Assembly (NCBI GenBank): GCA_027023115.1
Contig: JALVWZ010000395.1
Span: 1-6,822 of the forward strand
Reading direction: 5' to 3'
Source of the DNA: Thermaceae bacterium
GTDB taxonomy: Bacteria > Deinococcota > Deinococci > Deinococcales > Marinithermaceae
DNA: 6,822 nt
Shown here: positions 1-5,781 of the stretch, one piece after another
Position numbering within the stretch: position 1 is the stretch's first letter
Layout of the letters: every line of letters starts with the position of its first letter
Made by a program: the position numbers and the translations under genes
The notes under the pieces: model-generated
Seen by the model: only the letters and a program-made list of their open reading frames with translations
Told to the model about the DNA's origin: nothing
Databases searched by the model: none

Positions 1-51
1 GCTCAAACCCCCGCACAGGCACGCAGATAAGTAATTCGCATTTCAATACGA

Positions 52-75
52 AACCCCGGACCGCCGCCCGGGGTT
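52..75 (-). terminator. Rho-independent-type terminator hairpin ending the ABC operon
   Basis: An 8-bp perfect GC-rich stem is formed by AACCCCGG (52-59) and CCGGGGTT (68-75) around an 8-nt loop. It lies 22 nt past the stop codon of the last permease gene. Read on the minus strand, the stem is followed by TTTCGTATT, a short and imperfect T tract, so this is a moderate rather than textbook terminator. Its position suggests that no ATPase gene is co-transcribed after the permeases. The plus-strand side has no T tract. Confidence 0.65.
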
Positions 76-97
76 CTCGCAAAATGCTTTACGCAGC

Positions 98-1126
98 TCA
101 GCTCTTCGGGTCGAGGGCGTCGCGCACTGCGTCGCCGAGCAGGTTCCAGGCGAGGCCGAAGAGGACCAGCATCAGCGTTGGGTAGATCCAGACGTACCAG
201 AAGTCAAACGGCGTTCCCTGGGCAGTGCCCAGGATGTAACCGCGGGCGAAGCTGATCATCTGTCCCCAGTCGGCGTAGCCTACCGGCGCGCCCAACCCCA
301 GGAAGGAAAGGCCCGCAGCCGTCAATACAATCGCGCCAACGTCCATGCTGGCCAGGATTAGCAGGGTGCCAACGGCGTTGGGGAAGACGTGCTTCAAAAA
401 GACCCGCAGCGGGCTGGCTCCCAACGCCCGGGCGGCGTCCACGAAGTCCTGCGCCTTCGTGCGCAGAATGTCGCCGCGGAAGAAGCGGGAGTAACCGGCC
501 CACCCGACCAACGCCAGTGCCAGCATGACCTGCGTCAGGCCGTTACCAAAAATGACCACCACGATCATAACGTAAACGAGGCGCGGGAAAGAAAGCATCA
601 CGTCGGTAACGCGCATGATCAGGTTGTCGGTAGCGCCGCCGAGGAAGCCCGAAAGGCCGCCGATGACAATCCCGATGGCCAGGCTGATGCCCACCACCAA
701 AAACCCCACGTAAAAAGCGGTACGGGTGCCCCAGGTGAGACCGTAGAGGATGTCGTAACTGCCGCCGGAAAGGCCCATGGGGTGCTTCTTGGAAGGCGGC
801 TTGGGAAGCGGCGAAAAGCTGGCGCGGGGAATGTTGTAGCAGGACTTTGGAGGTGCCAAGACCGCCTTCCAGAAGACAGCGTTGAGCGGGTTGCGCAACA
901 CCTCCACGGCCTCGCTGCGCTTGATGCCCAGGTCGCGCAGGCAAGGGCGCGCCGAGGGTGTGTTCGCCAGCTGTGGCGCGGTGATCGCCGGCGCCAGGAA
1001 GGCTACCAGGATGAAGCCTAGGAGGAGCAACGAACCCACCATCGCCAGCGGGTTGCGGCGGAAACGCTTGAAGGTCTTGGAGCGGTACCAGGGGTCGCGT
1101 TTGGGTTTCATATCTTGCGGGTTCAC
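98..1126 (-). CDS. ABC transporter permease, DppC/OppC type
   Basis: Inner-membrane permease subunit of a family 5 (dipeptide/oligopeptide/nickel-type) ABC importer, 342 aa; it would pair with the upstream DppB-like permease. The start is GTG at 1126, supported by GGAGG 5 nt upstream (1132-1136); an in-frame ATG lies five codons later. The cytoplasmic N-terminus (about 1-26) has RFRRNPLAM, typical of DppC. TM1 is about 27-50, followed by a long extracytoplasmic segment (about 51-133) holding the only two cysteines, C62 and C96. The usual HPLGTDxxGRD motif is altered to HPMGLSGGSYD (115-125). The remaining helices lie about 134-158, 178-196, 198-216, 250-280 and 312-332. The EAA loop that contacts the ATPase is at about 227-250 (DFVDAARALGASPLRVF..PN). 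At 342 aa it is longer than typical DppC (about 300), mostly because of the TM1-TM2 segment. The gene starts 10 bp after the dppB-like stop, so the two are probably translationally coupled. Family is certain; substrate unknown. Confidence 0.93.
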   Translation of the reverse strand: MNPQDMKPKRDPWYRSKTFKRFRRNPLAMVGSLLLLGFILVAFLAPAITAPQLANTPSARPCLRDLGIKRSEAVEVLRNPLNAVFWKAVLAPPKSCYNIPRASFSPLPKPPSKKHPMGLSGGSYDILYGLTWGTRTAFYVGFLVVGISLAIGIVIGGLSGFLGGATDNLIMRVTDVMLSFPRLVYVMIVVVIFGNGLTQVMLALALVGWAGYSRFFRGDILRTKAQDFVDAARALGASPLRVFLKHVFPNAVGTLLILASMDVGAIVLTAAGLSFLGLGAPVGYADWGQMISFARGYILGTAQGTPFDFWYVWIYPTLMLVLFGLAWNLLGDAVRDALDPKS

Positions 1127-1131
1127 GGCAC

Positions 1132-1136
1132 CCTCC
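1132..1136 (-). promoter_or_regulatory. Ribosome binding site fixing the GTG start of the DppC-like permease
   Basis: GGAGG on the minus strand directly follows the TGA stop of the upstream permease (1137-1139) and sits 5 nt before GTG at 1126. Good spacing favours the GTG over the in-frame ATG at 1111. Confidence 0.75.
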
Positions 1137-2162
1137 TCACTGGAAACTGATCCGCGGGTCGATCATTCCATAGAGGATATCGACCGCCAGGTTGGCGAGC
1201 GAAACGGAGACTCCGGTCAAGAGCGCTACGCCGATAACCGCCGGAAAGTCGAGGTTCTGCGCTGACGGAATTGACCATTGTCCTATGCCGGGGATGTTGA
1301 AGATAATCTCGATGAAGAACACGCCCTCGAGCATGAAGGCGATCATCAAGCCGGCGATGGTGACGACCGGAATGATGGCGTTGCGGCGAGCGTGCTTGAG
1401 GTTGACGACGCGCTCCGGCAAACCCTTGGCGCGGGCGGTGCGGACGTAGTCGGAGTTGAGGACGTCGAGCATCGAAGAGCGCAGAACGCGCATGATCTGG
1501 GCGCTGGCGACGACCGTGTAGGTGATTACTGGCAACACCAGGTGCTTCAAGCCGGAGAGAAAAACGTCGAAGCGACCGTTGAGCAAGCCGTCTACGGTAA
1601 TCATGCCGGTATAGGTCTTGAGGGTGCCCTGGGCGAACATCACCATGTACTTGTCATCGGCGCGGCCGATGCCGCAGCAGTGCAGGTAGCCGTATAGCAC
1701 CGCAAGTAACCAGATGGCCAGTACGAACGTAGGTAGCGACCAGCCGGCAATGGCGAAGAGGCGCACGATATGGTCTATCAGCTTGTCGCGGTGGATCGCC
1801 GCCATGGTGCCCATCCAAATGCCGAATGCCAGCGTGGGAAAGAACATGTAGAGCGCCAGCTCAGTAGAAACGGGCAACCGCTTGGCGATGGTCGTCAGTA
1901 CCGGCTCGTGGGACTGCTTGGAGAAGCCCAGGTTGCCGTGCAGCACCTCCTTGAGCCAGGAACCATACTGCACCCAAAAACCCTTGTCGAGGTTGTACTG
2001 GCGGATTACCTGATCGAGGTGCTGCGCTTGTTGCTCGGTTTTAACGAAGGCGGCCGCTCGCTGCTCGGGAGTCAGGAATTGCATCATCCCGAAGATCAAG
2101 AGCGAGATCGCCAACAGTACGATCGGCAACTGCAAGAGCCTGCGGACGATGAAGGTGGTCAA
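1137..2162 (-). CDS. ABC transporter permease, DppB/OppB type
   Basis: Inner-membrane permease subunit of a family 5 ABC importer, 341 aa, close to the usual DppB length. It begins with the hallmark TTFIVRRLLQLP. The start codon is TTG at 2162, set by GGAGG at 2169-2173 with a 6-nt spacer. TM1 is about 9-29; an extracytoplasmic segment follows (about 30-100, with LDKGFWVQYGSWL and the GNLGFS motif at 77-82); then helices at about 101-122, 136-158, 209-229, 264-288 and 306-330. The ATPase-contacting EAA loop is at about 238-265 (DYVRTARAKGLPERVV..N..IP), followed by the conserved EGVFFIEIIFNIPGIG. The extracytoplasmic stretch 161-208 contains an adjacent cysteine pair, C162-C163, the only cysteines in the protein. 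It sits between the binding-protein gene and the DppC-like gene. Family assignment is secure; the transported solute is not known. Confidence 0.94.
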   Translation of the reverse strand: MTTFIVRRLLQLPIVLLAISLLIFGMMQFLTPEQRAAAFVKTEQQAQHLDQVIRQYNLDKGFWVQYGSWLKEVLHGNLGFSKQSHEPVLTTIAKRLPVSTELALYMFFPTLAFGIWMGTMAAIHRDKLIDHIVRLFAIAGWSLPTFVLAIWLLAVLYGYLHCCGIGRADDKYMVMFAQGTLKTYTGMITVDGLLNGRFDVFLSGLKHLVLPVITYTVVASAQIMRVLRSSMLDVLNSDYVRTARAKGLPERVVNLKHARRNAIIPVVTIAGLMIAFMLEGVFFIEIIFNIPGIGQWSIPSAQNLDFPAVIGVALLTGVSVSLANLAVDILYGMIDPRISFQ

Positions 2163-2168
2163 AGTTGG

Positions 2169-2173
2169 CCTCC
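2169..2173 (-). promoter_or_regulatory. Ribosome binding site fixing the TTG start of the DppB-like permease
   Basis: GGAGG on the minus strand with a 6-nt spacer (CCAACT) before TTG at 2162. The next codons give TTFIVRRLL, the normal N-terminus of the family, so the rare TTG start is well supported. Confidence 0.8.
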
Positions 2174-2184
2174 AAAAGTCTTGT

Positions 2185-2202
2185 AAAAAGCGCGTTGCGC
2201 TT
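2185..2202 (-). terminator. Terminator-like hairpin (possible attenuator) ahead of the permease genes
   Basis: On the minus strand AAGCGC (2197-2202) and GCGCTT (2188-2193) form a 6-bp stem around the 3-nt loop AAC, and the stem runs into five Ts (2185-2189). This has the form of a short intrinsic terminator. It lies inside the operon, 23 nt before the TTG start of the DppB-like permease, so it would cause partial rather than full termination. The stem is short and activity is not proven. Confidence 0.45.
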
Positions 2203-2224
2203 GCTTTCTGCGTTTATACAGCAG

Positions 2225-2255
2225 GCAGTAGAGGGTGCATGGCACCCTCTACTGC
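2225..2255 (-). repeat. Perfect 14-bp inverted repeat (strong stem-loop) between binding protein and permease genes
   Basis: GCAGTAGAGGGTGC (2225-2238) and its exact reverse complement (2242-2255) enclose a 3-nt loop. In the mRNA this hairpin lies 21 nt after the stop of the binding-protein gene. No T tract follows on either strand, so it is not a standard terminator. The most natural role, known for other binding-protein operons, is 3' protection of the binding-protein message so that it is made in excess over the permeases. It could also be a copy of a dispersed palindromic element; a genome search would decide. Confidence 0.8.
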
Positions 2256-2276
2256 GCTAAAGGTCAGACGCTCACG

Positions 2277-4058
2277 CTACTTCTTGATGATGTCCTTCCA
2301 GAGGAAGGAACCGGAGCGCATGGGGTTGTTGTAAACGTCCATGCCCGCCGGAGCGTGCAGGGTGTAGACGTTCTTGGCCAGCACCATCCAGCCGGTCGGC
2401 CGCGGCAGCGGCAGCACGGGCACGTCGTCGTGCGCCAGGTAGCCGATCTTGCTGTAGAGCGCGGCACGCTTCTTGGGGTCGGTGATGGAGCGGGCCTCTT
2501 CGATCAGCTTGTCCATCTTGGGGTTGTGGTAGCCGATCTTCTTGGCGAAGTAGCCGTTCGAGTGGTAGTAGACGTAGATGAAGTTATCCGGGTCGGCGTA
2601 GTCGGCGCCCCAACCCAGCACCAGCGCCGGCAGCTGGCTGTTCTTGTAAGCAGCCAGGAACTGCGGCCAGGGCATGGCCTTGACGTTGATCTTGAACTTC
2701 GGGTTGAGGGCTTCGATGTTCTGCTTGAGGATCTCGGCCACCGCTTTACGGGTGGTGTTACCCGAGTTGTAGGCGATGGTCATGGTAAAGCCGGTGTCCC
2801 AAAGCTTGCCGCCGAGGGCCTTCTTGAAGTACTCCTCGGCCTTGTCCATGTCGAGGTTGTAGATGGGAATGTTGGGGTCGTAGCCGAGGAACGAGGGCGG
2901 CAGGGCCATGGTCAGCGGCACCGCTTTGCCCATGTAAAGGTCCTTGATGATGGCGTCTTGATCGAAGCTGTAGGCAAAGGCCTTGCGAACATTGACGTCG
3001 GTGAAGAAGTCGGCGGGAATGCCGTTGCCGTCGAGCTTGCCGGAGCCGATCAGGGGGTTGTCCTTCGCGGAGATTTTTTGGTTGAAGAAGACCGCCGAGG
3101 CCGCAGCGCCGAGCCACTTGTCGGACTCGAGGACCTTGGCGTTGGCCATACCGCGGATCTGGGTCTCGAGGGTGGCGCGGTCGTTAACGGTAATGCGGTC
3201 GGCATCGCCGGCCTTGAGGGCCTGGATGCGGGTAGCCTGCTCGTCGACGACCTTGATGATGATGTTCTTCATCTGGGGCTTGTGGGCGTAGTCCCAGTAG
3301 CCAATGAAGCGCTCGGCGTAGACGTCCTTGCCGTCCCACTTGACCAGCTTGTAAGCGCCGGTGCCGGCGTCGTGGTTGTGCAAGAAGCCCTCGCGCAGGT
3401 CCTTACCAGCCCAGTCGTACCAGTCCTTCTTGGTGCCGCTCCACTCGCCATGGGCGATGGCGTACTTACTGTCGAGAACGGAGGAAGCGGTGTACATCAG
3501 CTTGACGAAGAAGGACGGGTCCTTCTTGATCAGGTGGAACTCGACGGTGTAGTCGTCAACGCACTTCACCGCGTTGTCGATGGCGTTCCAGTACTTGTCG
3601 AGGTCGGCCTGGGTGGCTTTGCCTCCGAAGTAGTCCTTGGCGTTCACGCCGTCGTAACCAATCAGGCTCTCGGCGTAGAACCAGCCGGCCGAGTCGCCCG
3701 GGTTGGTGACCAACAGGCGCTTGATCGAGTACTCGACGTCGCGGCAGGTCATGCGATTACCGCTGTGGAAGAGAACGTCGTGACGCAGCTTGAAGGTGTA
3801 GGTCTTGCCGTCGTCGCTGATCGAGTAGCTGGTCGCCAGGACCGGCTCGTACTCGGTGATGCTCTGCCCTTTGTAGGTGTAGAGCGTCTCGTAAATGTTC
3901 TCCAGGATCGCGCCCGAAGCGGTGTCGTACGCCTGCGCCGGGTCGAGCGAGTCCACCTCGCCGTACGTCATGTGGACGTACGTGTCGGGGCCGGTGGCCG
4001 CAAAGGCCATGGCGCCGACAAAGCCTAGAGCCAGAATTGTCAGCAAGTGTTTTCTCAT
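2277..4058 (-). CDS. Periplasmic solute-binding protein of a family 5 ABC importer (DppA/OppA-like)
   Basis: Captures the solute in the periplasm and delivers it to the two permeases encoded just downstream; 593 aa, within the 500-600 aa range of the family. The ATG at 4058 is preceded by AAAGGAG with a 5-nt spacer from GGAG. It opens a classic signal peptide: MRK, then a hydrophobic core (residues 5-18), then AFA|A with likely cleavage after A20. There is no lipobox cysteine, so the protein is probably soluble in the periplasm. Family 5 landmarks: EVDSLDPAQAYD (34-45), EPVLATSYSISDDGKTYTF (71-89), RHDVLFHSG...DVEYSIKRLL (92-116), VRKAFAYSFDQDAII (357-371), GWGADYADPDNF (482-493), and a C-terminal VPVLPLPRPTGW (546-557). 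The only cysteines are C105 and C166, which could form a disulfide. The ligand is not predictable; family members bind peptides, oligosaccharides, nickel or other solutes. Confidence 0.95.
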   Translation of the reverse strand: MRKHLLTILALGFVGAMAFAATGPDTYVHMTYGEVDSLDPAQAYDTASGAILENIYETLYTYKGQSITEYEPVLATSYSISDDGKTYTFKLRHDVLFHSGNRMTCRDVEYSIKRLLVTNPGDSAGWFYAESLIGYDGVNAKDYFGGKATQADLDKYWNAIDNAVKCVDDYTVEFHLIKKDPSFFVKLMYTASSVLDSKYAIAHGEWSGTKKDWYDWAGKDLREGFLHNHDAGTGAYKLVKWDGKDVYAERFIGYWDYAHKPQMKNIIIKVVDEQATRIQALKAGDADRITVNDRATLETQIRGMANAKVLESDKWLGAAASAVFFNQKISAKDNPLIGSGKLDGNGIPADFFTDVNVRKAFAYSFDQDAIIKDLYMGKAVPLTMALPPSFLGYDPNIPIYNLDMDKAEEYFKKALGGKLWDTGFTMTIAYNSGNTTRKAVAEILKQNIEALNPKFKINVKAMPWPQFLAAYKNSQLPALVLGWGADYADPDNFIYVYYHSNGYFAKKIGYHNPKMDKLIEEARSITDPKKRAALYSKIGYLAHDDVPVLPLPRPTGWMVLAKNVYTLHAPAGMDVYNNPMRSGSFLWKDIIKK

Positions 4059-4063
4059 ACGTG

Positions 4064-4070
4064 CTCCTTT
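4064..4070 (-). promoter_or_regulatory. Ribosome binding site of the binding-protein gene
   Basis: AAAGGAG on the minus strand, with CACGT between GGAG and ATG at 4058. It selects this ATG, which begins a clean signal peptide, over the upstream in-frame ATG at 4079 and GTG at 4169. Confidence 0.8.
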
Positions 4071-4092
4071 CGTACCCATATCGGTCGTGTGT

Positions 4093-4101
4093 AGTATAGC
4101 A
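4093..4101 (-). promoter_or_regulatory. Extended -10 promoter of the ABC transporter operon
   Basis: On the minus strand the sequence reads TGC followed by TATACT (hexamer at 4093-4098, TG at 4100-4101), a good extended -10 element. No clear TTGACA-like -35 lies 16-18 nt upstream, as is common for TG-extended promoters. The predicted start near 4086 gives a leader of about 28 nt that includes the ribosome binding site. Confidence 0.6.
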
Positions 4102-4110
4102 TCCCTTGCG

Positions 4111-4143
4111 TGAATAAAGCCTGAATAACATGAAGGTTTATTC
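4111..4143. promoter_or_regulatory. Possible operator: TGAATAA repeats and dyad upstream of the transporter promoter
   Basis: TGAATAA occurs at 4111-4117 and 4122-4128, exactly 11 bp apart (about one helical turn). GAATAAA (4112-4118) is matched by its reverse complement TTTATTC at 4137-4143. This AT-rich island lies just upstream of the extended -10 box, where an activator or repressor could bind. Repeats of 6-7 bp in AT-rich DNA can arise by chance, so this is only a candidate site. Confidence 0.3.
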
Positions 4144-4189
4144 GATGGCGAACGGGAAAGTAGGTTCACCGGCAGCTGCCTGGACGGGT

Positions 4190-4972
4190 TTAGCTGGACA
4201 GGAAGCCCCCGTCTACCGCCAGAATTGCTCCGGTAACGTAGCTTGCCAGGTCGCTGACCAAGAAGAGGACCACCCGCGCTACCTCGTCGGGGCGGCCGAA
4301 ACGGCGCATAGGTAGGCGCTGGTTGAAGTTGTAGGCCACCCCCACCTTACCCAGCTCGACGTTGCGGATGGCGCTGCGGCGCAGCTTCTTGACTCCCTCG
4401 GTGTCTATTCCGCCGGGAACCACCACGTTGGCGCGGATCTTGGGTCCGAACTCGCGGGCCACGGCCCTGGTGAGGGCCACCACCCCCAGCTTGGCGGCGT
4501 CGTAGTGGGCCAGGCCCGGGGCAAAGGGAAGAAAGGCTTCTATGGAACCAACGTTCACCAGCGCACCGCCGCGGCCCCGACGTGCAGCCGCGAACGCCCG
4601 GGTCATCCAGAACACGGCGTCGAGATTGACGGCCATCTGCCGGCGGTAGAATGCCTCGTCCATCTCCAGCAGGCTGCGGAAGGCGTAGACGCCGGCGTTA
4701 TTGACCAGTATTTCCGGTGGGTCCTCCGCCAGATCCCGCCACAGCCGTTCGATCTCTTTGCTATCGGCCAGGTCCAACGCCCGCACGGCAACCTCGGCAT
4801 CCAGCTCGCCGCGGGCACGCTCCAGCCCTTCCGCGTCGCGGTCCACCAATACCAGCCGCGCGCCCGCCTCGGCGAAGCGGCGCGCCGCAGCCAGCCCTAT
4901 GCCGCCGGCGGCGCCGGTAATGAGGGCGCGCTTGCCCGCGAGCGAGATGAGGTCTCGCAAACCAGGTTCCAT
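4190..4972 (-). CDS. SDR family NAD-dependent oxidoreductase, substrate unknown
   Basis: Classical short-chain dehydrogenase/reductase, cytoplasmic, 260 aa from the ATG at 4972. It has the Rossmann glycine motif TGAAGGIG (19-26), an Asp at the end of beta-2 (D44 in LVLVDRD) that favours NAD over NADP, LDLAD (66-70), NNAG (91-94), and the full catalytic tetrad N116, S143, Y157, K161. The C-terminal VTGAILAVDGGF (246-257) is typical. The start is uncertain: ATG at 4972 has a weak GGGGGG 5 nt upstream, while an in-frame ATG at 4990 would add six residues but has GGGAG only 1 nt before it. The gene is divergent from the hydroxybutyrate dehydrogenase gene and followed, same strand, by the transporter operon with no clear terminator between, so some read-through is possible. 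Annotation pipelines would likely say 3-oxoacyl-ACP reductase or glucose dehydrogenase; nothing seen fixes the substrate. Confidence 0.9.
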   Translation of the reverse strand: MEPGLRDLISLAGKRALITGAAGGIGLAAARRFAEAGARLVLVDRDAEGLERARGELDAEVAVRALDLADSKEIERLWRDLAEDPPEILVNNAGVYAFRSLLEMDEAFYRRQMAVNLDAVFWMTRAFAAARRGRGGALVNVGSIEAFLPFAPGLAHYDAAKLGVVALTRAVAREFGPKIRANVVVPGGIDTEGVKKLRRSAIRNVELGKVGVAYNFNQRLPMRRFGRPDEVARVVLFLVSDLASYVTGAILAVDGGFLSS

Positions 4973-5022
4973 TTGGACCCCCCAAACCATTCTCCCACGT
5001 CCGGGTGGGCTAGTCTGGAACC
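4973..5022. promoter_or_regulatory. Compact divergent control region between the two SDR genes
   Basis: Only 50 bp (32 bp if the upstream ATG at 4990 is used) separates two divergent start codons, so their promoters must overlap. It contains the dyad CCCAC (4994-4998) / GTGGG (5005-5009) with a 6-bp spacer. A second pair, GGTTCCA (4965-4971) and TGGAACC (5016-5022), brackets the region and touches both start codons. A regulator bound here could control both genes. Function is inferred from layout only. Confidence 0.4.
5011..5016 (+). promoter_or_regulatory. Possible -10 box giving a leaderless hydroxybutyrate dehydrogenase mRNA
   Basis: TAGTCT matches the TANNNT -10 pattern and ends 6 nt before the ATG at 5023, so transcription would begin at or next to the start codon. 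No Shine-Dalgarno sequence precedes the ATG. This arrangement is common for leaderless genes in Deinococcus and Thermus. No convincing -35 is visible. Confidence 0.4.
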
Positions 5023-5781
5023 ATGAAAGAAGAACGGGTGGCGTTGGTGACGGGCGCGGCCAGCGGTATCGGCCGGGCGGTGGCCGAGAGGCTGGCGGCG
5101 GAAAAAATGCGGGTGGTGGTGCACGACCGCGACGCAGCCGGTAAGGCCGTAGCCGAGGCGATTGGCGGGGCTTTCGTACAGGCCGACCTGGCGGACCCGC
5201 ACGAGGTCTGGCGGCTGGCGGTGGAGGCGCGCCGGCCCTTCGGACGGGTGGACGTGCTGGTCAACAACGCCGGCTTTCAACACGTGGACCCGCTGGAGCG
5301 CTTTCCTCTTGACGCCTGGCAGACGATGCAGCAGGTGATGGTGACCGCTCCGTTCCAGCTCATTCGCTCTTACCTGGGCAAGATGAAGCAGCGCGGCTGG
5401 GGGCGGGTAATCAACATGGGGTCTATCCACTCGCTGGTGGCCAGCCCCTACAAGGCTGCCTACGTTACCGCCAAGCACGCCCTGCTGGGGTTGACCCGGG
5501 CGGCGGCGCTGGAGGCGGGCGAGGCGGGGGTGACCGTCAACGCCGTCTGTCCGGCCTACGTGCGGACGCCGCTGGTAGAGCGGCAGATAGCGGCGCAGGC
5601 CCTGAACCTGGGGATAAGCGAGGAGGAGGTAGTCGAAAAGGTGATGCTCGAGCCCGCCGCCATAAAACGCCTCATCGAGCCCGCCGAGGTGGCGTCGCTG
5701 GTAGCCTGGCTGGCTTCCGACGCCGCCGGCGCGGTCAGCGGCGGTTGCTACACCATGGACCTTGGCTGGACCGCCCGCTAG
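5023..5781 (+). CDS. D-3-hydroxybutyrate dehydrogenase (SDR family)
   Basis: Predicted to interconvert D-3-hydroxybutyrate and acetoacetate with NAD(H) in the cytoplasm (EC 1.1.1.30), as in polyhydroxybutyrate or ketone-body metabolism; 252 aa, close to the family's roughly 255-260. It has TGAASGIG (10-17), D35 at the end of beta-2 (NAD preference), NNAG (81-84), and catalytic S134, Y147, K151. The residues that bind the substrate carboxylate in characterised enzymes are all present in place: Q86 ([12 protein letters not shown]), H136, K144 and Q188. The tract [14 protein letters not shown] followed by [12 protein letters not shown] is diagnostic of this subfamily. The usual SDR Asn position is Met106 (VMVTAPF), which I recall also in Bacillus-type members. 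The ATG at 5023 has no ribosome binding site and is probably leaderless. The gene is divergent from the other SDR gene and convergent with moaC. Its usual symbol would be bdhA or hbdH, left blank because naming varies. Confidence 0.9.
   Translation: MKEERVALVTGAASGIGRAVAERLAAEKMRVVVHDRDAAGKAVAEAIGGAFVQADLADPHEVWRLAVEARRPFGRVDVLVNNAGFQHVDPLERFPLDAWQTMQQVMVTAPFQLIRSYLGKMKQRGWGRVINMGSIHSLVASPYKAAYVTAKHALLGLTRAAALEAGEAGVTVNAVCPAYVRTPLVERQIAAQALNLGISEEEVVEKVMLEPAAIKRLIEPAEVASLVAWLASDAAGAVSGGCYTMDLGWTAR

Noticed and set aside
1..51. Short open frames at the left edge as the end of another gene
   Set aside because: Fewer than 12 codons are visible in the frames that stop here and nothing is recognisable. 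Only an extended window could tell.
2213..2218. TATAAA on the minus strand as an internal promoter for the permeases
   Set aside because: No -35 match at 16-18 nt, the spacing to a TG is wrong for an extended -10, and the upstream DNA is the hairpin. Cannot be excluded but is not supported.
2235..4028. A 597-codon open frame on the plus strand opposite the binding-protein gene
   Set aside because: It is the mirror of a confirmed gene in GC-rich DNA, where antisense stops are rare. Its translation is dominated by V, G, D and L with no recognisable domain, and no ribosome binding site supports it.
4059..4169. N-terminal extension of the binding protein to a GTG at 4169
   Set aside because: The extension covers the promoter, has no conserved sequence, and would bury the signal peptide. 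ATG at 4058 has a good ribosome binding site.
4171..4180. Palindrome GGCAGCTGCC after the SDR gene as a terminator
   Set aside because: It has no loop and no T tract on the minus strand. A 10-bp GC palindrome can occur by chance here.
5332..5350. Met106 in place of the SDR catalytic Asn as a sign of an inactive hydroxybutyrate dehydrogenase
   Set aside because: Ser, Tyr, Lys and all four substrate-binding residues are present, and I recall the same Met in Bacillus-type members of this subfamily.
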